From PALSA-600 sp037142875 (GTDB taxonomy: Bacteria; Actinomycetota; Thermoleophilia; Gaiellales; Gaiellaceae): DNA of 64,000 nt. The notes beneath the pieces are model-generated. The model saw nothing but the letters and a program-made list of their open reading frames with translations. It had not been told where the DNA came from and ran no database searches. Where the stretch lies: the NCBI GenBank assembly GCA_037142875.1, contig JBAWZV010000007.1, forward strand, positions 1-64,000. Reading direction: 5' to 3'. The translations under genes were made by a program, and so were the position numbers. Shown here piece after piece: positions 14,675 to 23,403 of the stretch. Each line of letters opens with the position of its first letter. The first letter of the stretch is position 1.

Positions 14675-15574
14675 TTGAATCGCGGCGTGGCAAGACGGCA
14701 CCCCACGGCGGCCCTGTTTGCGCTTGTCGCCGTCACCGCGGTGTGGGGTGTGACGTTCGTCCAGGTGAAGGATGCGGTGGCGATCTACCCGCTCTTTCCG
14801 TTCCTGGCCGTTCGGTTCGCGATCGCGGCGCTCGTCCTTGCGGGGCCCGGAACGCGCCGAGTGCGGAGGCTCGGTCGGCCGGGTCTCCGCGCGGCAGCGC
14901 TCGCGGGATCGCTGCTCGCGACCGGGTACGTGTTGCAGACGCTCGGGCTTGAACGTACGACGGTCTCGAGCGCGGGCTTCGTCACCGGAATGCAGACGAT
15001 CCTCACGCCCGTCTTCGCCTTCGTGTGCTTCCGGATGCGGAGCGGCCGAGCGGGGTGGGCCGGCGTCGTGCTCGCGACGGTCGGCCTGGCGATGCTCGCG
15101 GGGATCCACGGTGGCTCTCTCGATGGTGAGCTGCTCGTTCTCGGCGGAGCCGCTGTCTACGCCCTGCAGATCGTGCTGATGGAACGGAACGCGCCTCGGT
15201 ACGACGCCGTCGCATTCACGCTCGTCGAGATGCTCGTCGCCTGCGTCGGTCTCGGCGTCATCGCCATCCCGACAGCCGCGATCCCGCGTGGCACGACGGT
15301 GTGGGGTGCGCTGGTCGTTACCGGCATCTTCGCGAGCGCGCTCGGTTTCCTGGTTCAGGCCTGGGCGCAGCAGGTGACGAGCGCGACGCGGACGGCGCTC
15401 GTGTTCACACTCGAGCCGGTGTGGGCGGCGATCTTCGGGTACTCGTTGGCGGGTGACCGTCTCGGCGCGCTCGGGTGGGGAGGATGTGCGGTGATCATGG
15501 CCGGAATCGTGGTCGCCGAGCCGGCCGCCGCCTCGACGCTCGTGCGCCTCGTGCGTGGGGAGCAGAACGCATGA
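14675..15574 (+). CDS. EamA/DMT-family transporter
   Basis: 299 residues with ten predicted membrane helices in two EamA repeats. The hallmark VTAVWGVTFVQVKDA is at the N-terminus, LERTTVSSAGFVTGMQTILT closes the first repeat, and QVTSATRTALVFTLEPVWAA closes the second. The family exports amino acids, nucleosides or other metabolites at the cytoplasmic membrane; the substrate cannot be assigned. The TTG start is uncertain; GTG at 14687 is equally possible. It overlaps a second EamA gene by ATGA, and the two may work as a pair. Confidence 0.85.
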   Translation: MNRGVARRHPTAALFALVAVTAVWGVTFVQVKDAVAIYPLFPFLAVRFAIAALVLAGPGTRRVRRLGRPGLRAAALAGSLLATGYVLQTLGLERTTVSSAGFVTGMQTILTPVFAFVCFRMRSGRAGWAGVVLATVGLAMLAGIHGGSLDGELLVLGGAAVYALQIVLMERNAPRYDAVAFTLVEMLVACVGLGVIAIPTAAIPRGTTVWGALVVTGIFASALGFLVQAWAQQVTSATRTALVFTLEPVWAAIFGYSLAGDRLGALGWGGCAVIMAGIVVAEPAAASTLVRLVRGEQNA

Positions 15575-16395
15575 CCGCTGTGCTGCTGGCGCTTGCGTCA
15601 GCCGCTGCGTTCGGAGGCATGACCGTTGCGATGCGGTCGGGCCTCGGAGGGACGGAGGCCGCCGCGGGCGCGCTCGCCACACTCGTCTGGTCGACGGCGG
15701 TGACGGTCGCCGTTGCGCTGCCGCGGCATGACCTCCACGGCGCGTGGCCGTTTCTGCTCGCGGGGATCCTTGCGCCGGGCTGCTCGCAGGTGCTCTTCAC
15801 CCGGTCGGTGCGCGAGGCAGGGCCGTCCAGGACGTCGATCACGGCTGGTACCGGCCCCCTCGTTGCCGTGGCGGTGGCACTCGTCTTTCTCGGCGAGCCC
15901 CTTCGGGCGGGGCTGATCATGGGCGCCCTCTGCGTCGTTGCTGGCGGCGTGATCCTGGCAGCCGAGCGCGACCGACCGGATCACGTTCGCGCCGCCGCGC
16001 TGCTCTTCGCCGTCGGCGCGACCGTGTTGTTCGCCGTGCGGGACAACATCATCCGGGCGCTCCATGCGGACGCCGATCCGCAGACCGCGTCGGCTGCGAC
16101 GATGATCGCCGGCGTGCTCGTCTCCGCGCTCTGGGCGCGACGTCCGCCGAGCAGGGTGGAGCTGCGCGCCTTCGCTCCGTCCGGGCTGCTATTTGGTGTC
16201 TCCTACGTCTGTCTGTTCGAGGCGTACTTCCACGGTCCGGTGTCGGTCGTCTCGCCCCTTGTCGCGACGGAGTCGCTCTGGGGCGTCGGGCTGTCGGTGC
16301 TCGTGCTGCGCCGGACGGAGAGGATCGGCCGCGGACTGCTCGCCGGGGCGCTGCTCGTCGTCTTGGGCTCGGCACTGATCAGCGCCTTCCGCTAG
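15571..16395 (+). CDS. EamA/DMT-family transporter
   Basis: 274 residues, about ten hydrophobic helices, begins MTAVLLALASAAAFGGMTVA and includes REAGPSRTSITAGTGPLVAV and HGPVSVVSPLVATESLWGV, the loops that mark EamA repeats. It is only distantly similar to the gene before it. I set the start at ATG 15571, which overlaps the upstream stop (ATGA), instead of the earlier in-frame GTG. The product is an inner-membrane exporter of unknown cargo. No terminator is seen before the dnaK promoter region. Confidence 0.83.
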   Translation: MTAVLLALASAAAFGGMTVAMRSGLGGTEAAAGALATLVWSTAVTVAVALPRHDLHGAWPFLLAGILAPGCSQVLFTRSVREAGPSRTSITAGTGPLVAVAVALVFLGEPLRAGLIMGALCVVAGGVILAAERDRPDHVRAAALLFAVGATVLFAVRDNIIRALHADADPQTASAATMIAGVLVSALWARRPPSRVELRAFAPSGLLFGVSYVCLFEAYFHGPVSVVSPLVATESLWGVGLSVLVLRRTERIGRGLLAGALLVVLGSALISAFR

Positions 16396-16423
16396 CCCGT
16401 TCTGGCAGCCGGTACCAACCTGC

Positions 16424-16429
16424 TATAAC
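16424..16429 (+). promoter_or_regulatory. Candidate -10 of the dnaK operon
   Basis: TATAAC lies about 60 nt before the dnaK start in the only AT-rich stretch of this gap. The -35 is weak (TTCTGG-like, 18 bp upstream). I found no clear HAIR repeat (CTTGAGT-N7-ACTCAAG) in the gap; ACACTTAGATTTTCTCAG at 16431-16448 is a very loose resemblance. Confidence 0.4.
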
Positions 16430-16489
16430 GACACTTAGATTTTCTCAGTTTCACCAATCATTCACCGCACGAAAGAGATGGAGACACCA

Positions 16490-18403
16490 ATGGCGAAGAC
16501 GATCGGTATCGACCTCGGAACGACCAACTCGTGCATGGCTGTCCTCGAAGGCGGCGAGCCGACCGTGATCTCGAACGCCGAGGGCGGCCGGACGACGCCG
16601 TCCGTTGTCGGCTTCGCGAAGGACGGTCAGCGGCTCGTTGGTTCACCCGCACGGCGGCAGCAGGTGACGAACCCGCACAACACCATCTTCTCGATCAAGC
16701 GGTTCATGGGACGGAAGTTCACCGAGGTCTCCGAGGAGATGAAGATCGTCCCGTACCAGGTGCAGAAGGGCGGCAACGATGACGTTCGGGTGACGGCTGA
16801 CGGCAAGGAGTACGCCCCGCCGGAGATCAGCGCCATGATCCTGCAGAAGCTGAAGCAGGACGCCGAGGCGTACCTGGGCGAGACCGTCTCCGACGCCGTC
16901 ATCACGGTGCCGGCGTACTTCAACAACGCGCAGCGCGAGGCCACGAAGGACGCCGGCAAGATTGCCGGTCTCAACGTCCTTCGAATCATCAACGAGCCGA
17001 CAGCAGCAGCGCTCGCCTACGGGCTCGACAAGGAAGGCGCCGAGCAGACGATCCTCGTCTTCGACCTTGGCGGCGGAACCTTTGACGTCTCCGTGCTCGA
17101 TCTGGGCGACGGGGTCTTCGAGGTCAAGTCGACAAACGGTGACAATCACCTGGGCGGCGACAACTTCGACAAGGTCGTCGTCGACTGGATGGTCGCCGAG
17201 TTCAAGCGCGAGCAGGGCATCGACCTCGCAGCCGATCCGATGGCACTCCAGCGCCTCTACGAGGCGGCAGAGAAGGCCAAGATCGAGCTCAGCTCGACGA
17301 TGGGGACGCAGATCAACCTGCCGTTCATCACGGCGACGCCCGAGGGGCCGAAGCACCTCGACCTGATGCTCACGCGCGCGAAGCTCGAGGAGCTCGCACA
17401 TGATCTGATCGAGCGGACCGTCGGCCCGACCAAGTCGGCGCTTGTCGACGCCGGGCTCGACGCATCGAAGATCGACCACGTCGTGCTCGTCGGCGGGATG
17501 ACCCGGATGCCCGCCGTGCAGCAGAAGGTCAAGGAGTTGATCGGCAAGGAGCCCCACAAGGGCGTCAACCCGGACGAGGTCGTCGCGATCGGCGCCGCCA
17601 TCCAGGCAGGCGTACTCAAGGGCGAGGTCAAGGACGTCCTGCTGCTCGACGTCACCCCGCTCTCACTCGGGATCGAGACGCGTGGCGGTGTGATGACGAA
17701 GCTGATCGAGCGGAACACCACCATCCCGACCCGCAAGGCCGAGACGTTCACGACGGCCGAGGACAATCAGTCGTCCGTCGAGGTGCACGTCCTCCAGGGC
17801 GAGTCCGAGATGGCGATGTACAACAAGACGCTCGGCAAGTTCCAGCTCGTCGGCATCCCGCCGGCGCCCCGCAACATGCCCCAGGTCGAGGTTGCGTTCG
17901 ACATCGACGCTAACGGGATCATCAACGTCTCGGCGAAGGATCTCGGCACGGCGAACGAGCAGCAGATCCGGATCGAGGGCGGCTCGGGGCTCTCCGAGGA
18001 CGAGGTGCAGCGGATGATCAAGGAGGCCGAGGCGCACGCCGACGAGGCGCACAACCTCCGTGAGCTCGCCGATGCCCGGAACGCAGCCGAGTCGCTTGCC
18101 TACTCGACTGAGAAGACGCTGAAGGAGCACCGCGAGAAGCTCGACGAGGCTGAGGCATCGACGATCGAGGGTCGCATCATGGAGCTCCGTGGCGTGCTCG
18201 AGTCGGCGGATATCGCCGAGATCCGGGCGAAGACGGACGCGCTCCAGGAGGCGTCGGCCAAGCTCGCCGAGGCGATCTACACGCAGGCGACCGCCCAGGC
18301 GGCCTCGTCTGCCGACGGCGGTTCTGCGTCACACGACGACGAGGTGATCGAGGACGCCGACTACGAGGTCGTCGACGACAGCGAAGAGGCCAAGACCTCT
18401 TGA
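16490..18403 (+). CDS. dnaK: Chaperone DnaK (Hsp70)
   Basis: 637 residues beginning MAKTIGIDLGTTNSC. It has the actin-like ATPase domain (VFDLGGGTFDVSVLDLGDGV, VLVGGMTRMPAVQ), the conserved linker region DVLLLDVTPLSLGIETRGGV, a beta-sandwich substrate domain, a helical lid and an acidic tail (DDEVIEDADYEVVDD). It binds and refolds unfolded proteins with GrpE and DnaJ, encoded next. I chose ATG 16490 because GGAGA lies at ideal spacing before it; the ATG at 16478 would add MENP-like residues not typical of DnaK. The stop overlaps the TTG start of grpE. Confidence 0.98.
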   Translation: MAKTIGIDLGTTNSCMAVLEGGEPTVISNAEGGRTTPSVVGFAKDGQRLVGSPARRQQVTNPHNTIFSIKRFMGRKFTEVSEEMKIVPYQVQKGGNDDVRVTADGKEYAPPEISAMILQKLKQDAEAYLGETVSDAVITVPAYFNNAQREATKDAGKIAGLNVLRIINEPTAAALAYGLDKEGAEQTILVFDLGGGTFDVSVLDLGDGVFEVKSTNGDNHLGGDNFDKVVVDWMVAEFKREQGIDLAADPMALQRLYEAAEKAKIELSSTMGTQINLPFITATPEGPKHLDLMLTRAKLEELAHDLIERTVGPTKSALVDAGLDASKIDHVVLVGGMTRMPAVQQKVKELIGKEPHKGVNPDEVVAIGAAIQAGVLKGEVKDVLLLDVTPLSLGIETRGGVMTKLIERNTTIPTRKAETFTTAEDNQSSVEVHVLQGESEMAMYNKTLGKFQLVGIPPAPRNMPQVEVAFDIDANGIINVSAKDLGTANEQQIRIEGGSGLSEDEVQRMIKEAEAHADEAHNLRELADARNAAESLAYSTEKTLKEHREKLDEAEASTIEGRIMELRGVLESADIAEIRAKTDALQEASAKLAEAIYTQATAQAASSADGGSASHDDEVIEDADYEVVDDSEEAKTS

Positions 18404-18972
18404 GCGGCACCGGCACGTACGACGACGACGCGCCGCATGGCGCCTATGAGGTACCGAGCGAGGTCGGTCAGGTTCCGGACGCAGACGCCTCGGACGCGGC
18501 AGTGATGGTCGACGAGGCTGAGGTGGAACTCATCGCAGCCCGCGCCGAGCGCGACGAGTACCTCGACGCGCTCCAGCGGCTGAAGGCCGAGTTCGACAAC
18601 TACCGCAAGAGGATGCTGCGTGAGCAGCAGGACATCGTCACGAGGGCGTCGGAGCGGCTCGTCAAGGAGCTCCTGCCTGTTCTCGACGACCTCGAGCGGG
18701 CGCTCGAGGCGGCCGGGAATCACGAAGAAGCAAAGCTCGAGGACGGGGTTCGTCTCGTCTTCCGGGCGCTCGCCGATGCGCTCGCGAAGGAGGGGCTCGT
18801 CGAGGTTGTCGCGGAGGGCGCCTTCGATCCGCACACGCAGGAGGCGCTACTCACCCAGGCATCCGAGGCTGCGGAGGGGACTGTTCTCCAGGTGCTGCAG
18901 AAGGGCTACCGGCTCGGCGACCGCGTTCTGCGACCGGCGCGAGTGATCGTGAGCTCAGGCGGGGATGCCTAA
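18400..18972 (+). CDS. grpE: Nucleotide exchange factor GrpE
   Basis: 190 residues: a disordered acidic N-terminus, a long coiled-coil (AERDEYLDALQRLKAEFDNY, the typical 'AEFDNYRKR' signature), and a C-terminal beta domain ending in LQKGYRLGDRVLRPARVIVS, the family's diagnostic tail. It releases ADP from DnaK. The start is TTG within TTGA, overlapping the dnaK stop, so it is translationally coupled. The stop lies inside the dnaJ start region. Confidence 0.97.
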   Translation: MSGTGTYDDDAPHGAYEVPSEVGQVPDADASDAAVMVDEAEVELIAARAERDEYLDALQRLKAEFDNYRKRMLREQQDIVTRASERLVKELLPVLDDLERALEAAGNHEEAKLEDGVRLVFRALADALAKEGLVEVVAEGAFDPHTQEALLTQASEAAEGTVLQVLQKGYRLGDRVLRPARVIVSSGGDA

Positions 18973-20035
18973 CAGCCTCTACGAAGCCCTTGGCGTTCCC
19001 AAGAACGTCTCGGCCGATGAGCTGAAGAAGGCCCACCGCAAGCTCGTTCGGCAGTACCACCCCGACAAGAACCCCGGGGACGCCGCTGCCGAGGAGCGCT
19101 TCAAGGAGATTCAGACCGCCTACGACGTGCTCTCGGACCCGGAGAAGCGCAAGCAGTACGACCGCTTCGGCTCCACGAACGGCGGCCGTGGGCCGGGGCC
19201 GACGAGTCCCGACCTCTCGGACTTCGACCTGGGCGACATCTTCGGCGGGCTCTTCGGCCGCGGCGCCCGGGGGAACTCGCAGCCGCGCGGGCGGCGAGGC
19301 TCCGACGTCGAGGTTGAGGTGCGAATCTCGTTCGACGACTCGCTGAAGGGACTCCAGACGACGGTTCCGGCGACCCTCGAGCTCGCCTGTCACACCTGCC
19401 ACGGCACGGGGGCCTCGCCCGGCACGGCCCCGAAGCGGTGCCCGCAGTGCAGCGGCTCAGGCGTTGTCGCGACGTCCCAGGGGCTCTTTGCTCTTCAACA
19501 GCCCTGTCCGAACTGTCGCGGCAACGGCACCGTTGTCGAGACGCCGTGCTCGACCTGCCGCGGCGTCGGCCGCGAGCGGCGCACCAAGCGTTACACGGTG
19601 CGGGTTCCCGAAGGTGTCAAGGACGGCACCCGTATTCGCCTCAAGGGGAAGGGTGAGGCGGGTTGGGGCGGCGCACCGGCAGGCGACCTGTTCGTTGTCA
19701 CGCGCGTCGAGCCATCGAAGCTCTACGAGCGCCGGGGCGATGACCTGGTGCTCGAGGTGCCGGTCACCTTCGATGAGGCGGCGCTCGGCGCCGAGGTCGA
19801 GATCCCGACCCCGGATGGGCGCGTGTCCCTCAAGATCACCGCGGGCTCGCAGGACGGAAAGCTCCTGCGTGTCAAGGGGCGTGGCGCGCCGAAGCTTCGT
19901 GGTGACGGCCGCGGCGACCTGATTGCTCGCGTCAAGCTCATCGTCCCGTCGAAGCTGACGAAGGCTGAGCGCGAGGCGCTCGAAGGGTTCCAGAAGGCAT
20001 CGAAGGCGAGTCCGAGAGACAGGCTGTTCACGTGA
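18965..20035 (+). CDS. dnaJ: Chaperone DnaJ (Hsp40)
   Basis: 356 residues. The J domain has HPD in VRQYHPDKNPGD near residue 35, followed by a Gly/Phe-rich linker and four CxxCxGxG zinc repeats (CHTCHGTG, CPQCSGSG, CPNCRGNG, CSTCRGVG). Substrate-binding beta domains end the protein. All DnaJ features are present, so it is a type I Hsp40 that delivers substrates and stimulates the DnaK ATPase. ATG at 18965 overlaps the grpE end by 8 bp. Confidence 0.97.
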   Translation: MPNSLYEALGVPKNVSADELKKAHRKLVRQYHPDKNPGDAAAEERFKEIQTAYDVLSDPEKRKQYDRFGSTNGGRGPGPTSPDLSDFDLGDIFGGLFGRGARGNSQPRGRRGSDVEVEVRISFDDSLKGLQTTVPATLELACHTCHGTGASPGTAPKRCPQCSGSGVVATSQGLFALQQPCPNCRGNGTVVETPCSTCRGVGRERRTKRYTVRVPEGVKDGTRIRLKGKGEAGWGGAPAGDLFVVTRVEPSKLYERRGDDLVLEVPVTFDEAALGAEVEIPTPDGRVSLKITAGSQDGKLLRVKGRGAPKLRGDGRGDLIARVKLIVPSKLTKAEREALEGFQKASKASPRDRLFT

Positions 20036-20430
20036 GCGACGATCGTCTTCGCCCCGACAGCACGGAGCACCCGAGGTACATGATCTCGATCGCTGCTGAG
20101 CTCGTCGGGATGCATCCGCAGACGCTTCGGATCTACGAGCAGAAGGGGCTCGTTCGTCCCCGCCGCACGGCGGGGAACACCCGCCTCTACTCCGACTCCG
20201 ACGTCGATCGGCTCCGCCTGATCCAGCGGCTCACTACCGAGATCGGTCTCAACCTGGCTGGCGTTGAGCGGGTGATGCGCCTTGAGGACGAGCTGATCCG
20301 GATGCGCCGTCAGCTCGATCGGATGGAGAACGAGATGCGGCTGGCGATCGAGGAGGTTCACCGGCAGTACCGCCGCGACCTCGTGCTCTACCGGCCACCG
20401 CAGCCGCTAGCGCCGAGAAGCCGCCCATGA
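20032..20430 (+). CDS. hspR: MerR-family heat-shock repressor HspR
   Basis: 132 residues with a MerR helix-turn-helix: MISIAAELVGMHPQTLRIYE, QKGLVRPRRTAGNTRLYSDS (wing), and a coiled-coil (VMRLEDELIRMRRQLDRMEN). The absence of metal-binding cysteines and its place as last gene of dnaK-grpE-dnaJ identify it as HspR. In actinobacteria HspR binds HAIR repeats with DnaK as co-repressor and controls dnaK and clpB. The GTG start overlaps the dnaJ stop (GTGA). A HAIR-like site is visible at the hsp20 promoter (2933-2953). Confidence 0.93.
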   Translation: MSDDRLRPDSTEHPRYMISIAAELVGMHPQTLRIYEQKGLVRPRRTAGNTRLYSDSDVDRLRLIQRLTTEIGLNLAGVERVMRLEDELIRMRRQLDRMENEMRLAIEEVHRQYRRDLVLYRPPQPLAPRSRP

Positions 20431-20506
20431 CCACCGTTTTCCTGTCCCTTCCGTCCTGTCGTAGGGCCAGTCCCTGGGCGCGACGGGTGATGGGCGAGGG
20501 GGGCTG

Positions 20507-22963
20507 ATGGACTTCAACCGTCTGACCGTCAAGAGCCAGGAGGCGGTCGCCGCAGCCCAGGAGGCGGCGCGACGGCGCGGTAACCCCGAGGTGTACCCCG
20601 AGCACCTTCTACTCACACTGCTCGAACAGGATCTCTTCGCTGACTGGCAGCAACTCCGCGCCGGTGCCGAGCAGAAGCTCGCGGGACGGCCGTCGGCCAG
20701 CGGTGCCGAGAACAACCAGCCGCGCGTCTCGGGCGCGCTCCTCAAGGTCTTCGACGCGGCCGACGACGAGCGGACGAAGCTCGAAGACGACTATGTCTCG
20801 ACCGAGCATCTCTTCCTGGCGCTTGGGCCTGCGCCTCGTGAGGACGTTCTCGCGTGGATCAAGAAGATCCGGGGCGGCCAGCGTGTCAGCTCCCAGGATC
20901 CCGAGGGCAGCTACCAGGCGCTCGCGAAGTTCGGTCGCGATCTGACCGAGGCGGCGGAGGACGGGAAGCTCGACCCTGTGATCGGTCGCGATGAGGAGAT
21001 CCGGCGAGTCATCCAGATCCTCTCCCGGCGAACGAAGAACAACCCGGTGTTGATCGGTGAGCCTGGCGTCGGCAAGACAGCCATCGCCGAGGGGCTTGCG
21101 CAGCGGATCGTTGCCGGCGACGTTCCTGAGGGGCTCAAGGATCGCAGGGTCTGGTCGCTCGATATCGGCTCGCTGCTTGCAGGCTCGAAGTACCGAGGCG
21201 AGTTCGAAGAGCGCCTCAAGGCGGTCCTCACCGAGATCAAATCGAGCGACGGGCGCGTCGTTCTCTTCATCGACGAGCTCCACACGATCGTCGGTGCCGG
21301 CGCGGCCGAGGGTGCCGTCGATGCAGCGAACCTTCTCAAGCCGATGCTGGCGCGCGGCGAGCTGCGCTGTGTCGGCGCAACCACCCTCGATGAGTACCGC
21401 AAGCACATCGAGAAGGACGCGGCGCTCGAGCGCCGGTTCGCCCCCGTACTGGTCGGTGAACCGTCGGTGGCCGACACGATCGCGATCCTGCGCGGCCTGA
21501 AGGAGCGCTACGAAGCTCATCATGGCGTTCGGATCCGTGATGCGGCGCTCGTCGCTGCCGCGGTGCTCTCCAATCGCTACATCGCAGATCGCTTCCTGCC
21601 GGACAAGGCGATCGACCTGATCGACGAGGCAGCCTCGAGCCTGCGCATGGAGATTGACTCCTCACCGGTTGAGCTCGACGAGGCAAACAGGCGCGTCATG
21701 CAGCTCGAGATCGAGCTCGCCGCGATGGTGAAGGAGTCAGCTGAGGTGCGCGAGCCGGTCGAGCGCGCCCTCGCCGAAGCGAAGGAGGAGCGCGACGCGC
21801 TCGCCGCCCGCTGGTCAAAGGAGAAGGAGGCGCTCGAACGGATCAAGGACGCGACGCGCCGGGTCGACGAGCTGCGGATGGAGGCTGAGCGCGCCGAACG
21901 CGAGGGGAACCTCCAGCGAGTGGCAGAGATCCGCTACGGCGAGATCCCCGCGCTGGAGCAGGAGCTGGCCAGCCGGAGCGCCCCTGAGAATCCGATGGTG
22001 AAGGAGGAGGTCGACGAGGACGATGTCGCCTCGACGGTGGCACGGTGGACGGGCATTCCGGTCGACCGCCTGCTCGAGGGCGAGACCGAGAAGCTGATCC
22101 ATATCGAGGACAGGCTCCACGGCCGGGTGATCGGGCAGGACGAGGCCGTCTCGGCCGTTGCAAACGCCCTGCGGCGTGCTCGCACCGGCCTGCAGGATCC
22201 AAACCGCCCCATCGGCTCGTTCGTCTTTCTCGGTCCGACCGGCGTCGGGAAGACCGAGCTTGCCCGTGCCCTTACAGGGTTCATGTTCGACGATGAGCAC
22301 GCGATGACCCGGCTCGACATGAGCGAGTACCAGGAGCGCCACACGGTCTCACGTCTGGTTGGTGCGCCTCCTGGCTACGTCGGCTACGAGGAGGGCGGGC
22401 AGCTCACCGAGGCCGTTCGTCGCCGTCCCTACTCCGTTGTCCTTCTCGACGAGATCGAGAAGGCCCACGCGGAAGTCTTCGACATCCTCCTCCAGGTGCT
22501 CGACGACGGCCGCCTGACCGACGGCCAGGGGCGTACAGTCGACTTCCGTAACACCGTCCTGATCATGACCTCGAACGTACGCAGCACCGAGGCGATGCGC
22601 GACCACTTCCGCCCGGAGTTCCTCAACCGGATCGATGAGATCGTCGAGTTCAAGGCGCTCTCCCGGGAGCAGATCGGCGAGATCGTCGACCTGCAGCTCG
22701 AGCGACTGCGCGGGCGTCTCGGTGAACGCGACCTTCTACTTGAGCTGACCGCCAACGCCAAGGAGGCGATCGCCGAGGCCGGCTGGGATCCGACGTACGG
22801 CGCGCGCCCGTTGAAGCGGGCGATCCAGCGGCTTGTGGAGAACCCGCTCGCACTGCGCCTGCTCGAAGGGGCGTTCGTCGCTGACGACACGATCGTCGTC
22901 GACGCGCAGAACGGCGATCTCGTGTTCACGAAGGGCGCCGTCGCGCCCGTTTCCGGCTCCTAG
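20507..22963 (+). CDS. clpB: Disaggregase ClpB
   Basis: 818 residues: N-terminal Clp-N repeats (VKSQEAVAAAQEAARRRGNP), AAA-1 (Walker A GEPGVGKTAIAEG, Walker B VVLFIDELHT), a full coiled-coil middle domain (about residues 390-510), AAA-2 (Walker A GPTGVGKTELARA, Walker B VVLLDEIEKAH, pore loop GAPPGYVGYEEGG) and the C-terminal D2-small domain. The middle domain marks ClpB rather than ClpA/C, and there is no IGF/L ClpP loop. It rescues aggregates together with DnaK. It is a little shorter than the usual 850-870 residues. GAGGGGGGCTG before the ATG is a strong ribosome site. The stop shares CTAG with the convergent cupin gene. Confidence 0.95.
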   Translation: MDFNRLTVKSQEAVAAAQEAARRRGNPEVYPEHLLLTLLEQDLFADWQQLRAGAEQKLAGRPSASGAENNQPRVSGALLKVFDAADDERTKLEDDYVSTEHLFLALGPAPREDVLAWIKKIRGGQRVSSQDPEGSYQALAKFGRDLTEAAEDGKLDPVIGRDEEIRRVIQILSRRTKNNPVLIGEPGVGKTAIAEGLAQRIVAGDVPEGLKDRRVWSLDIGSLLAGSKYRGEFEERLKAVLTEIKSSDGRVVLFIDELHTIVGAGAAEGAVDAANLLKPMLARGELRCVGATTLDEYRKHIEKDAALERRFAPVLVGEPSVADTIAILRGLKERYEAHHGVRIRDAALVAAAVLSNRYIADRFLPDKAIDLIDEAASSLRMEIDSSPVELDEANRRVMQLEIELAAMVKESAEVREPVERALAEAKEERDALAARWSKEKEALERIKDATRRVDELRMEAERAEREGNLQRVAEIRYGEIPALEQELASRSAPENPMVKEEVDEDDVASTVARWTGIPVDRLLEGETEKLIHIEDRLHGRVIGQDEAVSAVANALRRARTGLQDPNRPIGSFVFLGPTGVGKTELARALTGFMFDDEHAMTRLDMSEYQERHTVSRLVGAPPGYVGYEEGGQLTEAVRRRPYSVVLLDEIEKAHAEVFDILLQVLDDGRLTDGQGRTVDFRNTVLIMTSNVRSTEAMRDHFRPEFLNRIDEIVEFKALSREQIGEIVDLQLERLRGRLGERDLLLELTANAKEAIAEAGWDPTYGARPLKRAIQRLVENPLALRLLEGAFVADDTIVVDAQNGDLVFTKGAVAPVSGS

Positions 22964-23352
22964 AGCTCGACGTCGTCGAGGTACTCGGCCTGGCCCGAGA
23001 CCGGCGGAGCGCCGTATGCGAACACGACGACGTCATCGTCGCTCTCGTTACGCATCTGAAGGCCCGTTCCCGGGTCGACTGACACGACGCTGCCGGCTTC
23101 GACGTCGAAGCGCTCCGGCGGCTCCCCGAGGAGCATGGTGAGCGTTCCGCCGAGGACGACGAAGACCTCCTCCTGGACGCCCTCCTTGTGTCGCCGACCG
23201 CGCGTGTGGGCCGGAATGCGCCACATCCGTGCCCGGGACTGCTGCAGGTGCGCTGCAGCCGTGATGTCGGCGGTGTGTCGCGACGCCTGGCCCTCGACGT
23301 TCGGCCGCTCTTCCCAGGGAACATCTGCTGGGTGAATGACGTGGTAACCCAT
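22960..23352 (-). CDS. Cupin-domain protein
   Basis: 130 residues forming a single conserved beta barrel: RRHKEGVQEEVFVVLGGTLT (cupin motif 1, with H and E metal ligands), ERFDVEAGSVVSVDPGTGLQ and the closing strand DDVVVFAYGAPP. Cupins of this size bind a metal and may be enzymes or sugar/signal binders; none can be assigned. ATG at 23352 (MGYHVIHPADVPWEERP) fits related proteins better than ATG 23370. It is convergent with clpB, the two TAG stops sharing one CTAG. Confidence 0.8.
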   Translation of the reverse strand: MGYHVIHPADVPWEERPNVEGQASRHTADITAAAHLQQSRARMWRIPAHTRGRRHKEGVQEEVFVVLGGTLTMLLGEPPERFDVEAGSVVSVDPGTGLQMRNESDDDVVVFAYGAPPVSGQAEYLDDVEL

Positions 23353-23403
23353 CAGCCGATCTTCGCACATCGCCTTGTATCGCGGTCTGGTCGCCGCGTT
23401 GGA

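Noticed and set aside
16396..16489. HspR HAIR operator before dnaK
   Set aside because: No sequence close to CTTGAGT-N7-ACTCAAG is present; only a loose partial match at 16432-16448.
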